Source of the DNA: Phoronis australis
Taxonomy: Eukaryota > Phoronida > Phoronidae
Direction: 5' to 3'
Assembly: GCA_002633005.1 (NCBI GenBank)
Contig: NMRA01000376.1
Coordinates: 217,564 to 281,563 of the forward strand
DNA length: 64,000 nt
This document shows positions 53,135 to 64,000 of the stretch, piece after piece; positions within the stretch are counted from its first letter, which is position 1; each line of letters opens with the position of its first letter. The position numbers and the translations under genes were made by a program. The notes below the pieces were generated by a model. The model worked only from the letters and a program-made list of their open reading frames with translations, ran no database searches and was not told the origin of the DNA.

Positions 53135-53290
53135 CAGTGCTGCAGTGGGTCGTAGGCGCATGTAGGCGCAGCCAACCACCTTTTGGGGTTTGAACGTAGC
53201 GCCTACGCACCGTACGTTACCTTAAGTGCTTAAGGTGATACCGTGGGCTATGGGCACCTACATACCTCTAATTTTACCACTACAGCACTG
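53135..53290. mobile_element. Miniature hAT-type element with terminal inverted repeats and 8-bp duplication
   Basis: The 156-bp element starts CAGTGCTGCAGTGG and ends CCACTACAGCACTG (14-bp inverted ends, one mismatch). It is flanked by CGTGTCAG and TGTGTCAG, an 8-bp duplication with one difference. CAG-type ends with 8-bp duplications are the hAT superfamily hallmark. There is no coding capacity. It contains many CpGs inside a CpG-poor region, suggesting recent insertion. Confidence 0.8.
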
Positions 53291-54116
53291 TGTGTCAGAG
53301 ATATAATGTTCGAATTTAGCCAGATTTGGACATTTTGTATGGCCCTACATAACCTAAGGATGCATTCATGCCTAGTCCATGATTAAAAACAAGTAAATTG
53401 CTTTTGTTGAGAGCTGGAATATGCAGTCCTGCACTTGGACAATCTGTCAAATTGTTATTTGTCTCTGACCCAAAGCACTGCATTTCTTTCAACGCTATCT
53501 TCATAAAGACACTACAACTGATGTCTAGGAAATTATTTCACATGTGTACTTGGCAGTCGGAGCCATTAAAGCTCAGCTCTCTGTCCTGTTAACTGTCTAC
53601 AGATTGCTGAAAAAATGTTTTAATGTTTTGTTGGTAAAAGTGATAACATCTACACCACTAAGATAGTGATTAATGTCTATCAACACCTCTATCTAGTTAT
53701 TTTACCTGGTTGGAGCCGTGCAAATTGCTCACAGGTTATGGTTCACTTGCTATAAGACGGTGTTGTCAGATTTCAGTCTACACTAGCTTAATCATGCTTT
53801 TATAACTGTATTCCCTGTTGCCGATCTAATTTCTTATGCTTTTCAACCGGGCATAATTACAAGCGTATCACATTAAGATTCATTTTTGTGTAGCAAAGTT
53901 AAAAGTCTCGTTCAGTGAAAGGTGTAAACAGAGATCTTCCATTTTGTACCTTTTATGAGACATTCACCTCAACATCTTACATTCAATAAACATGCCAGGA
54001 TACAGCAAGTGTAACAACAGTAAGTTGTTGTGATAAACAGAAGGTATGAACCCCAGTGCCTCAATGTCTGCAGTTTAATATATCATATGATAATTCTTCA
54101 CTTATTTTGCACAAAA

Positions 54117-54337
54117 AAAAATTGCCAAAATTGTCATTTTTCAATTTTTCAAAGGTCAATTACTTCGTCACAAGTAAAAGAAAAAATTTGTTTCGTGATG
54201 ACATGTACACAGTACAAACCAAGCAGAAATGAACTACAAATTTCTTGATCTTCATTTTTGTTGAGAAAGTTGAGAAAATATAATTTCACTAGTCCACAAT
54301 ATTGTGTGCTAGATAGGTGAAGAATTACTTTAGTTTC
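54117..54337. repeat. Diverged dispersed repeat, copy 2
   Basis: Collinear counterpart of 47022-47262, about 7.1 kb away in direct orientation, with several indels. The matching blocks are in the same order over about 220 bp, which argues against chance. Confidence 0.5.
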
Positions 54338-57300
54338 AAGAGCGTAGTGTATAACTTGCGACTTCTGACATTCACCAAACATTGCTATCGATTGCCACAG
54401 AGTCTCTTGCAGGGTATGGTTAAACTGCATTTCAGCCTGTTTTGTTGTCTAGAAATGAAAATTGAATTAGACCTTTTATTCTCATCAAGTCGGTATGATA
54501 ATTTTCCTTACCGCGGTCGAGTTCCATTTCTTTCCGTTGCCTCAATTGGAAAATGGCTGTCGTAACCTATGAGATTGTTGATATGACCATGTCTAAAAAA
54601 ACATGCATTAATTATATGCAGGGCTGTGTACTTTTTGTTATAGGCGTCTTTTCAATATTTTAATAGGGGTCAATTTTTGGAATGGGGGAACCAAGTACAG
54701 AATTTTTAAGTACAACCTTAGCTAACTTGATTTCAATCTCTATTGTTTTTTCCTGTTTTGTGTGAAGAATGCTCAATTTTACAGGACCTGTAATTACCTA
54801 GTAGTTCAAATATTCGAGTTTATTGCTAACGCATCATATGTCAAACCAATCTATGGCTAGGACCAACAATGAAAAACCACATCATGTATTCACCTGCTGC
54901 AAATTGTGCTTTGACAAATAGTTCAAATCTATACAAGTGGTTACAGTAGTCTGAATTTTTTGACAATCTTTAATTTTCGTGCTCTCATGTACCTTCTCCG
55001 GTGAGTGCTTGCACAACAATGGAGGTGACGTTTCTTTGGGTGTCATTTGCATAAGGATGATGGATTAATTTGAACTTGCCCAGCTCCTCTTGATTCATGT
55101 AAGCACTTGTTCAATGAGTGTTTACAAGTTTTCTTCGCATATTTTCTTTGATCATTGGTCATATGCTAATCGACATAATATTTTATGTAAATATGATTAT
55201 GTGTTAACATGGTTATTCGTAAAAAATATAAAGACGACCAGTCGAATGGAACAGGCCCCGAGTCACTCCCACTCCTTAGAAGCCTCATGTAGCATTGTCC
55301 AATCACCCATGAAGTGCACTACGACGGTCGGCATTTGGGAATATGTTAGTAATGATGTCTATTTTCTTGGGTAGTATTAAAATTAAGTAAACCACATCAT
55401 GTATAATTTTACCAAAATTAATGTGAGGACACAAGTGAGAATTTTAATTTTTAGTTGAAGGTTATTAATTGCTTTCATTTATTACGATGAATATTTTTGG
55501 GAAAGCTGCTTCCCCCCTGCATTTCCCATTTCTTTGCAGAACTCTAAGGACAGGTTCCCACACAAAAATTTGCAAAATGTCATGAAATAGCCCACAAACA
55601 GCAAAGGAAATCATTTGGTTGTACTTGTTTAAGTTTGCTTTAGCAAACAAGGTATACTCTTAATTCTTCACCGATGTGATGTCAAAACTAGTGATGTATC
55701 GTCTGACTTTTGGCCAAAACAACTACCTTTCCATGGTAACGTAACAGTTGGTCACATGATATTTGTGAGGTCATAGTGTTATAAATATGAAATCAAATGC
55801 TAATTGTTTACAGTTCACAAGTTCAATAATTAGCCGTTTTTTTGGTTTTGGTACTTGAACATACAGAGTTACATATGTTCTGTGACAAGTAAAACAATGT
55901 AGAGAAATGGGTACAAAATAAGCAGATTGTAGTCATTGGTGATTTTTAAAAGGCATGATGTTCAAGAATAATGAGTATCCATGCAATGATGAGTTGCCAT
56001 AAGTTCACCAAAGGCTTCAAATAGCCGTGTCTTTGTTTCTTTAAATTTGACATCACCACTTTTCATGTTTAGCGTCCCCCACTTCCTGGGGGTGCTCAAC
56101 CATACTTTTGACGGGGTCTGCTGTACCCACCCATTTAGGGAGTGGAGTTGTAAAAGGGAGCCAGCTGTGGGCAAAAAGTCACCCTTTTGTATTGTTTCAT
56201 AAACACCATCTCTGTGTAGGGTAAATTTTGTAAACCAAAACTTAACCTTTTGTTAAGTTCTGAACTCCCTTTTTACGGTATTAAATTGGAAGGGTCATGA
56301 AAAAGTCACCCATGTGAGTGGCATGTCCTGCGTACTTCTTTTTTGGACCGCGAATGTCCCCCTCTGGGCCTGCTTCATATCAAGTGTCCATTTGCATGTA
56401 TGTTTTAGCTACCAAAAGTCATGAAGAGCACCTGAGGGAGGTGTCTTCCATGTAATATATTAGGAGAGGGGTTGTGTGGCATTCAAACTACATCCCAATG
56501 GAATACCGGGACAATGGGTAAAAATGGATAGACCTACCTGAGACAATTTAAGGATGAAAGCTATGTGCGACAATACCACTTTTACCAACCTCACAACACA
56601 TACCACAAAGCGAAAATTTGCAGCTAGCCGGTTAGCAGCATGTCTAACCCTTCTTTTCAAATCCGGCCACTCATATCTGATTAGGTTTTGTTTTAAGTGA
56701 TAAGTGCAAACTGTTATTTAAAAATTCAAGCTGAATTGAATCTTCTCGGTTGTTCAAACATAAGTGTTGCTTAATTCGTCATTGTTTTGAAAACATATCC
56801 AGGATACATGGGCAAAGCTTATCCTGGTCAACTGAAGTTTAATGGCTTAATTAAATCATGTTGTTCTTAAGACAATGATACTTTGTTTTGCATTACTCCA
56901 AAATCACCAGCTGGTTAGTTTTTCCTAGTCAGTGTCGACGTGTTTGTTGTTATTGCATCAGTCCTGTCACAGACTTGTGTTATAACTGTAAAACATGGTA
57001 CTGAAGAGTAAAGAACCATGTTTTGTAAGCCAGCATCTTGTTTTGAAAGGATCAGGTGTTCTGCTGTAATTAAAGTGTTCCCCATGTCTAAATGGTTCTG
57101 GCACAAGCTCTTGCATGACAAGTGTGTTAAAAGGTAAGTCAGATTGTGTAATTGATATTAAAGAATGTCTCAAGAATGCTGCTGGTGCCAAGCAGAGAGA
57201 GCCATGGTGGTGGCAGTCAAGTATTGTGTAACTGTGGTCAGAAATCCCCCTNTTTGGGCTCTTCTGTGATTAGTCACATGGGTGTGCTTTCTTCCAAATG

Positions 57301-60300
57301 GTTACAGAGCTGTTGGTTGCATAATTAGAAATCCAAACCTTTGCAATACCTGGGCAATAACAGTGGGCAATACCTGGGCAGTTGGGAGTAAGGGACGCCT
57401 GAGACCAAGAACTACCCATTGTTGTCTGTTTTCCTCTGTTCCCTTTGGCTTCGTGCCCTTTCGTGATTGAAAGTTCTTAATTGTCCCTTGCTAATTTGAG
57501 ATTAGGCCAAAAAAACCATAGCTGGTTCTGGTCTGGGTTTTTTGAAAATCGGTGGTGTATTTTTACTTACTTTTCAAAGAATGAAAATCCTCAGGAAAAA
57601 TAATGCGGGATCTGTTTTTTTTATTTTTATGCATCACTTGGCAAATCATGGGGTTGCTTTCCCTTGCTGATGTGCCATTGCAAAGCTTTTCAAAAAAATC
57701 ATACCTTGGCCGATATCGATGCAGTGAATGCAAATCAGAAAATGAGTTGTGGTAGACCAGAACCAAATGGGTTTTTTGGCTAACATTGTGGCAGTGTTGA
57801 ACTAAACAACTTGGAGTAATCCCAGCTTCTGTATGAATGTTGAACAAGTGCTGGAAATTAAACTGATTTTTGTACTTTCTTGTTAAGTGTTTTATTGATG
57901 CATTTATTGTTCCAGTTTCAGATGGCAGGATTTATACTCACTCTTACAGTTGAGACGGCTAGGCCTGCCTCTCCATCTTCGGTGTAAGGTAGCTGTAGCT
58001 TCATTATCTGAGAAAACTATTTTGGGATGACATAAGGAAACACCAGAGTGTAAATATTCTGTCTGGAATCAGGTGCAATTAGACCTCTTTTCTTGTTCCT
58101 TGCAGACCATTATGTGTAACTATCAGTTACTTCTGATGGCTGAGATAAAGTGAACTACAAACTCAATTAGGCAGTGGTATGTGGTCCTGTTTTCTACCAA
58201 TTTCTCATGCTTGTTTGCAGGCATGCAGCTTTGGTGATCAACGGAATTGAATGTGTAAGAAAACTGGATAGGCTGAATGACTTTATGGAATGGTGTGGTT
58301 GCTGGACTATTCATTGAAACAGCAATTAGAGTCTGGTCACATAAATTTGGGCTTGGTAGCCAGAGGCATTTACATACAACATTGCTTACAAGTGAATCCA
58401 TTTCCAATAATTTGCACTGATGCTTACAACTGACCATATTAGTGGACTATGAGAAGATCAGGTAAAGATTCTTAATAATTGGTTTGTAGTAAAGTGTACA
58501 ATACAATACCAATTTCTCTGTTGGATACTAGCCATAAATTACCATCATTCCTGTGTTTGGTACATATCCATTTCCACTTTCCCCAGGGGACATGTCTTGG
58601 AGAAGTGACACCTGTTCAGGCTGACCTTGCTCTGCATCACTTCACTTCTCATTAATGGCGATCAGCACCCAGCCCAGGGGGTATTACCAGAATTTGCAAA
58701 AACCAATTTAAGTTATGTCATGTCCAAGTTAACTAATGTTTATGTTTAACTTACTTATAAACATGAACTAAGCACTTGCTGCAGAAATGACCTGCTGGTT
58801 TGCCCACACTTCAGGAGACAGTGTTTCCTGCTAGTTCCATAATTCTATGACTTGTTATTGTTTAATTTCTTAATTCCAGAAACTTTTATTGTACCAAGGC
58901 AGCATTGCTTGTGTAAGTTTTGGTACAAAACTTTAAAAAATATTTTAATTATGCAAAACTGATCCAAACCAGAAGTGTTGTTGAAATCTGTTACATCACT
59001 TAAGTGCCAGAGAAACTTTGGAATCTCCATTGTAAGCCAACCCCAGCCCAACAGAGAGCTGCCAAGTCAACTTGGAACATGTGTCATACTCACTTGAAAT
59101 GACCATCATTATAGAAGATGTATCATGTCTTTAATGATAGGATTCTGTTCACCATTGTTATATCCTAGACACAAAATGATGTCCATCTATTGGCAGTTGT
59201 CATCAACAACACAAACAGTAAATTCCCTTGCTTTCATTCTCATGCCTAAGAGGCATTCCCCAGACAGCCTTTCCATTGAGGAGAAAATAATAAACAAACA
59301 GTGTCCTCTCTATAAAAGCACAGTGGATTGATATTGACCACAGGCATTGCATCACAATTGCACAGTGGCAAATGGTTTGAGTTGTAATTTGATATCACAT
59401 TTGCTGAAGGGATAAACTACAGATGTTATATTATCTCTCTGTCACTGCTTCAAATCCTATCTGCTAAATGTCTTTACTTTTTGAAAATGAACCTATGTTA
59501 TTACAAACCATTTGCAGAGATGTACTTATAATGTAACTCCTGGTTGGTTGCCTTTCAAAGTAAAACCCTGGGTATGTTCGTTCCACTTTGCTAATTTGAC
59601 CAGTTACCCCTCTTAGATAATCAAGACTGTGTCATCCATCTTCATTATAGCCCTCCTTGGGGCAAGTGTCCATTTAACTTGCTGGGGCTAATTATTGACC
59701 CATTTGAAGTGGACTCTTCAGCTATTTTAATCTATTCAAAGACATTCAGGTACGCCCATTCATGAAAAACTATCAAGTCTTTCTTCTGCTGTTAGTCCTG
59801 AAATTCAATTTACGGTTAAAATCTTTGCAAAAAATTTTGGAATTTTGGTGTAATTTGCATTGGCTTTGAAGTTAGAAATTGTTTGAAAATATATAAATTT
59901 ATGCAGTTGCACAGTCACCAACATTTTATTGTTCGAGCAGAACCCCCTGTGTTTTTACTGAAGATCCAGAAATAAATTTTCTTGGAAATAATGCAAAAAT
60001 TTGTATTAGGAAATGTCTTGCTTATCACATATTTTTGTGTTCGATCTGAAGTTGAAAGTTTAGCATTATAATCGGGTAGTTTAGATGATAGACCAAGTTT
60101 TTTTAATAAACCTGTTTGGTGGAGATCCTTGAGAAATGCCGGTAGAAAGTATACCTTGTCACGTTTTGGTTTGAGGGTGTGCATACCTACCTATAGTGTT
60201 TATTTTATGTCTTTACCTTAAACTAAATTTATTATGACAAGCTGAAAATTGTCTTTCTTATTACAGATGAGATGAAACGAAGGACGTGTACAACTGAGAA

Positions 60301-60963
60301 GCTCATGTCTTGTAAGCATCGTGTCATGTTTGTTATCATGATTTGATAATGAAAATACTGATAATACTTGCATAATGCTGTAATCATTTCAAGAAACATG
60401 TTTTGACACTCAGTAAATATTGCATTATATTCACTGTAGTTCCATTTGCAGTACTGTTGCATTAGGCTCTGCTGCTTTGCTGAATGTTTGCTTGAGGATC
60501 AATACCATTTGCAATGACTCGCTAATCTCATGTACAAGGGATTGATGTGGCAAATCACTGATCTCTTATTCTTTGATAAAGAGGGTGCCAAAAGTGAAGG
60601 AAGAGGATGGAACTACTATTATCAAGCTGTTTTGTTATTTGTATTGTAAATATGACTGGTTTAAAATGTTTTGCACCCTGTCAGAGAGTTCGCCTTACTC
60701 TTCCAAACACTAGGGTCCATAGGAAATGCGTTATGAATTCCTCGAGGACTATTTGTTCATGTAGGGTCCAAGGAAACACCCCACAAATTGTTACACTAGC
60801 ACAGAGTGATGCATAATGCCTACTGGATAAATGAAAAGTTCATTGATCCAGGTAGAGATTGTTGATCATCTTTAGTTTTGTCACTAAATAATTTCATAAG
60901 GTTGGTAGAGTACGCATAGATTAATTAATTCTTATTTACACAGCCAAGCAAAACGTTGTACCT

Positions 60964-60998
60964 TGACAGTTTCGGCTACTCACAGCAGCCATCTTCAG
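60964..60998 (-). ncRNA. Hammerhead-ribozyme-like core in the Penelope terminal repeat
   Basis: On the minus strand: CTGAAGA (60998-60992), a stem GGCTGC/GTAGCC with a UGUGA loop, then GAAAC (60973-60969) and TGTC, with GTC ending at 60965. This fits the CUGANGA - stem II - GAAA core known from Penelope-like terminal repeats. Stem III is at most one pair and stem I is weak, so activity would need a dimer or may be lost. Confidence 0.5.
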
Positions 60999-61039
60999 AA
61001 GTTATAGCTATTGGACACTAGGTGGTGTGGTGATGAGAC

Positions 61040-61689
61040 TACTCCAAATTTTAGATAACTTATACCCCTCATCCTCCCTGTTCATAAGTGAACCACTTTT
61101 TCTGACCCAAGCAGAATCTGGATCTTGAGTTATTTTCCCACTCAAGAGGATGGGCATCTTTCAATTAATAACATGGGCATGATCAGTCACTGCAGATTTC
61201 TTAATAGTATTCTGAGACCATCTCCTCTCTGGACGTGTGACTCTACGCTGAGATAGTTCATCCATCTCCTTTTTTTTTGTGTTCGTTAACCTGACTGAAA
61301 GCTCTCGTCCAGTCTCCCCGATGTATACAGACTCACAGTTGAGGCACGGAACGCGATAAATACATTGACATTTCTTATCCTCACTTATTCTGTTTTTGGG
61401 ATTAACTAAAACGTTCATGATAGTTTCACAAGGCTTCATGGTAGTGACTAGGCCATATTGTCAGAACTCACGTTGTGCAGTTTCCGAAAGATCTTTACGT
61501 ACAGGATGACGACATTGCCTTTTCTCTCCTCTTCCGGTTGACGATTCCTCCCGATAAAATCCACATTCGATAGCGTCTGCTTTACCTTGTTGATGGACCA
61601 CTTGGGATAACCACATTTAACTAGCGCATCTTCTATGTTTTTCTTATGCAGCCCTATCTTTATCATGTGTTATTTAACTTCTAGAGCAT
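61040..61689 (-). pseudogene. Penelope-like linker and GIY-YIG endonuclease remnant
   Basis: The linker (ALVKCGYP, then GNVVILYVKIFRKLHNV) is broken by a stop (61448-61450). After it comes MKPCETIMNVLVNPKNRISE, then CQCIYRVPCLNCESVYIGET, the GIY-YIG nuclease core with the usual cysteine pair, then AVTDHAH. A stop follows near 61161. A shifted frame recovers the usual C-terminal block SLMNREDEGYKLSKIWSSL before the element's terminal repeat. At least two disruptions make it a pseudogene. Confidence 0.88.
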
Positions 61690-62136
61690 GCAAACGATGT
61701 TCTAATAACTCCAGACTTGTGGTGCAGAGGATGGTGTGAGTTAAAGTGGAGGTATTGGTCTGTGTGTGTAGGTTTGCAGAATACTGACCAACAGTCTGAG
61801 GCTACCATCGTCCTTCCTAATAATGAGAGTGTCTAAAAATAGAATCTTGCCCTCCTGCTCTGCTTCATAGGTAAACTTGATGTTACCAGAGGGAACCACT
61901 TTGTTCTTGAAAATGATCAGTTAAATCATCAACTTGTCCCCGTTTCACAATTTCTAAAACATCGTCCACATAACATTTCCATAGAGACGGTTTACACTCC
62001 AACGGGGCTGCGGCGATGGCCTGGTTCTCAAGAAATTCCATATAAATGTTAGCAACCACTGGGGACACTGGGCTGCCCATCGCAGCACCAAACTTTTGTC
62101 TGTAGATTTTTCCTTGAAATGTGAAATACGTGGTAG
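61690..62136 (-). pseudogene. Penelope-like reverse transcriptase fragment, frameshifted
   Basis: The fragment reads TTYFTFQGKIYRQKFG and AAMGSPVSPVVANIYMEF, then the catalytic box CYVDDVL (only the C-terminal half of the RT domain is left). A frameshift near 61886 leads into GNIKFTYEAEQEGKILFLDT. A further shift leads into KPTHTDQYLHFNSHHPLHHK, the conserved post-catalytic Penelope block. The upstream fingers region is missing and a stop lies just before TTYF. The fragment is broken and non-functional. Confidence 0.9.
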
Positions 62137-62203
62137 TTTAGACGTGTTCTGAGTAGCCGAATCTGTCAAGGTACAACGTTTTGCTTGGTTATGTAAATAA
62201 GAA

Positions 62204-64000
62204 TAAATCTAGTATGTCTTTAGTTTTATGTTGTGCAACTTATGAAAAATTTGTGATCTTAGTGAGGCGCCTGTGAAGACTATATTTGTCCTTAGCTAGG
62301 TTGCGTCAAATGATGGAAAACTGTAGCTTTAGCAAACATTATAGTGGCAGAATTTTGTAATTCGAATGGGTAAGGTTGGAAAGTCCTGAGTAAACAGGTG
62401 GATTTAAGAGTTGGCACATCACAACAGAGGAAACGCTCAGCTTCGGTGTCTATCAATAGGGTGTCACTGGTGTGACAATGGTGAAGGTCGTATCAGGCTA
62501 CCTTCCAAAAACTTCGATGACTATAGCATCAATCGATAACTCTGATGTCTCTGCCAAAGCTAATAGGAAAATTTTGCAGTTTACGTTGTCACTTCGATAG
62601 TACTAGATTTAACTTGATATTAACAGTACGTAGGATTGTGATTGACCATTGTTCTGTGACAAGGAACAAAAGATCTGTCACAGCTAGTTGTGAATAGTTT
62701 TGAAATTTGTCTTGCATGGGTTTGCATTGCGATATTCACTGTCCTTTATCAAGTACTGTGAGGCAGGGGTTAGTCCAACTGGGGAGGTGAGTACTTACGT
62801 ACTTCCAGTATTGATTGTTTTATTTGCAGTTTGATAAGGATATAAGAATTTTTAGCATTTTTGTAATGGGTATTTTATTTTGAAACTATTGGTATGAAGG
62901 TAAGTTCTATTTTTTAACCGAAGTATTGTTCTTGTTCAAATGGGACCTTGGTGAACAAACTAAGCATTGATATGGGTGCTCTTCTGATGTGTGAAGACAC
63001 ACTCCCACCCATTTTGTCTGTTGGAACAAAACCAACACGAGACTGGAAGAACTCTGAAGTTGTGGTAATGCATAAAATTTGAAAATGCAATGCTTTTGGG
63101 AGGTGTTCTACTCTACTTACTTGGGTTAAAGCCCTGGGCACTTAAATTGCCGACTTCAAAAATCAGAGGCTGTGGGCATTTGATTACAAATATTTTCATT
63201 TAGTGCCAACTCCAGGTGACAGCAGTTAGATATCTATCTAGTCCCTTGTCAATGTTCCATCAGTAATTTGTCAGCTTCATAGACTTATTAAAACCTTAAG
63301 GAAATGCCTATGGATTTATTAAGGTAAACACATCCCTGCTTGAGACAGTTGCCAACAAATAGCACCGCTTTGGCAAATTTTTGTTGTTAGTATTATTGGG
63401 GGGGGGGGGGGTTATTGGCTTGGTATGGTCACCAGTGTTCATGACACTCTCATTACTTCAACAAATCTATTGACAAAGTAAATTAAGGTGTTCTGAAGCT
63501 TCTACCTTAAAAACTATGCTTTGAGAAGTCGGTGGAAACTTACAAGGGTCATTTAAGGAAAATGTGTGCATGGGTCTATTAACTCACTGATTCAAATCTG
63601 TAGACCAGATCCTTCCTGTGGAAAGTGTTTTCTCTTTTCCAATTGCGTTCACAATGACATGGATGCTTTCATAGAATTCTCAATCAAGTAATTTCAATTG
63701 GTCCTTGGCATTAAGCCAAGCATTTGCACTCAAAGTTATAATTTCTTTGCGTCTTGGTAGTAAACCAAACATCGCCATTAAGTTGGACGGTAAGGTTGTT
63801 TTGTTTGACTATTTATTTTTCAGCTAGTGAGGAAGAAAATGTTTACTGCTCGATGTCCTGGTTTTTTCAAGTCGTTAAAACACTAAAATTTAGTTAGCTA
63901 CACAGTCATATTCAGGATTTGTAACAGTGACCTCCTGATTTTTATCTACTTGCTTGAATGGCAAGGTGATTATTTTGTTTAAATATTAGTAAGACACACT
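62204..64000. other. Right end of window, mostly non-coding
   Basis: CpG-poor sequence with a 14-base G run at 63398-63411. Apart from the weak minus-strand exon candidate at 62916-63056, I recognise nothing. Confidence 0.4.
62916..63056 (-). CDS. Candidate terminal exon of an unidentified gene
   Basis: On the minus strand an acceptor-like ACAACTTCAG is followed by an open frame FFQSRVGFVPTDKMGGSVSS, then HIRRAPISMLSLFTKVPFEQ, ending EQYFG and a stop (TAA about 62918-62916). Composition looks protein-like, but the opposite strand is open over the same bases. No family is recognised and no partner exon was found in the window; upstream exons would lie to the right. Confidence 0.22.

Larger units (their letters stand above)
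46300..60900. other. CpG-depleted region, inferred intronic
   Basis: CpG falls from 24 in 480 bases (3421-3900) to 6 (47161-47640) and 1 (58441-58920), with TG and CA common. Apart from listed repeats and weak exon candidates, no coding exon is evident. The pattern suggests germline-methylated gene body, mostly intron. Confidence 0.55.
60929..62203 (-). mobile_element. Truncated Penelope-like retroelement with inverted terminal copies
   Basis: The minus strand carries, in order, the second half of a reverse transcriptase and a GIY-YIG endonuclease, the signature order of Penelope-like elements. The body is cut at the RT YFTFQGK motif (about 62130). Both ends carry the same sequence in opposite orientation: 60929-60981, and 62151-62203 containing GTAGCCGAATCTGTCAAGG then TACAACGTTTTGCTTGG. 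CpG is far more frequent inside than around it, so the insertion is probably younger than the local CpG loss. It is not functional. Confidence 0.9.

Noticed and set aside
58123-58437. 104-codon minus-strand frame
   Set aside because: No recognisable domain, no splice context, and of a length expected by chance in this composition.
1-64000. CRISPR arrays, rRNA genes, intact tRNA genes, bacterial-type operons
   Set aside because: Nothing of the kind is present. The spliced homeobox gene and repeat content show animal nuclear DNA.

Overview
This is animal genomic DNA. It has spliced genes, long AT-rich non-coding stretches, a CA microsatellite, DNA-transposon remnants, a Penelope-like retroelement and assembly gaps (107 N at 14506-14612, single Ns at 11575, 46734 and 57252). 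The one firmly identified gene is an Iroquois (Irx) homeobox gene. Its protein, the Penelope-like element and the patchy CpG depletion suit a marine invertebrate, perhaps a hemichordate or other non-vertebrate deuterostome. A lophotrochozoan is not excluded, and the species assignment is inference.

Layout. From 1 to about 19.0 kb I find no supportable gene, only a microsatellite, foldback elements and two short transposon remnants at 18.4-18.9 kb. The Irx gene is on the minus strand from the ATG at 28875 down to at least 19027. Six coding exons join in perfect phase over five introns, the largest being the 5.1-kb intron 4 just after the homeobox exon. The sixth exon ends at a good splice donor, so a short terminal exon may lie below 19 kb; read-through to a stop at 19005 is the alternative. 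From 29.2 to about 45.8 kb there is a second gene-free stretch holding a three-copy dispersed repeat, a tRNA-like SINE head, a 68-bp tandem repeat and scattered hairpins. Gene-poor flanks like this are typical of Irx loci, which are surrounded by long-range enhancers in many animals, but no enhancer can be proved from one sequence.

Near 46.1-46.3 kb the base composition changes. CpG is frequent to the left (24 in 3421-3900) and rare to the right (6 in 47161-47640, 1 in 58441-58920). In invertebrates with mosaic methylation this pattern marks the start of a methylated, transcribed gene body. I therefore infer at least one further transcription unit between about 46 and 64 kb, mostly intron. 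Only weak exon candidates can be offered (45863-45991 and 49333-49416 on plus, about 62916-63056 on minus).

The right part also holds a hAT-type miniature element with target-site duplication (53135-53290), a stable long hairpin (50540-50641), a diverged repeat pair (47.0 and 54.1 kb) and a truncated Penelope-like element on the minus strand (60929-62203). The Penelope-like element has frameshifted RT and GIY-YIG parts, roughly 53-bp inverted ends and a hammerhead-ribozyme-like core. I found no CRISPR array, rRNA or intact tRNA gene, and no convincing new multi-gene system.
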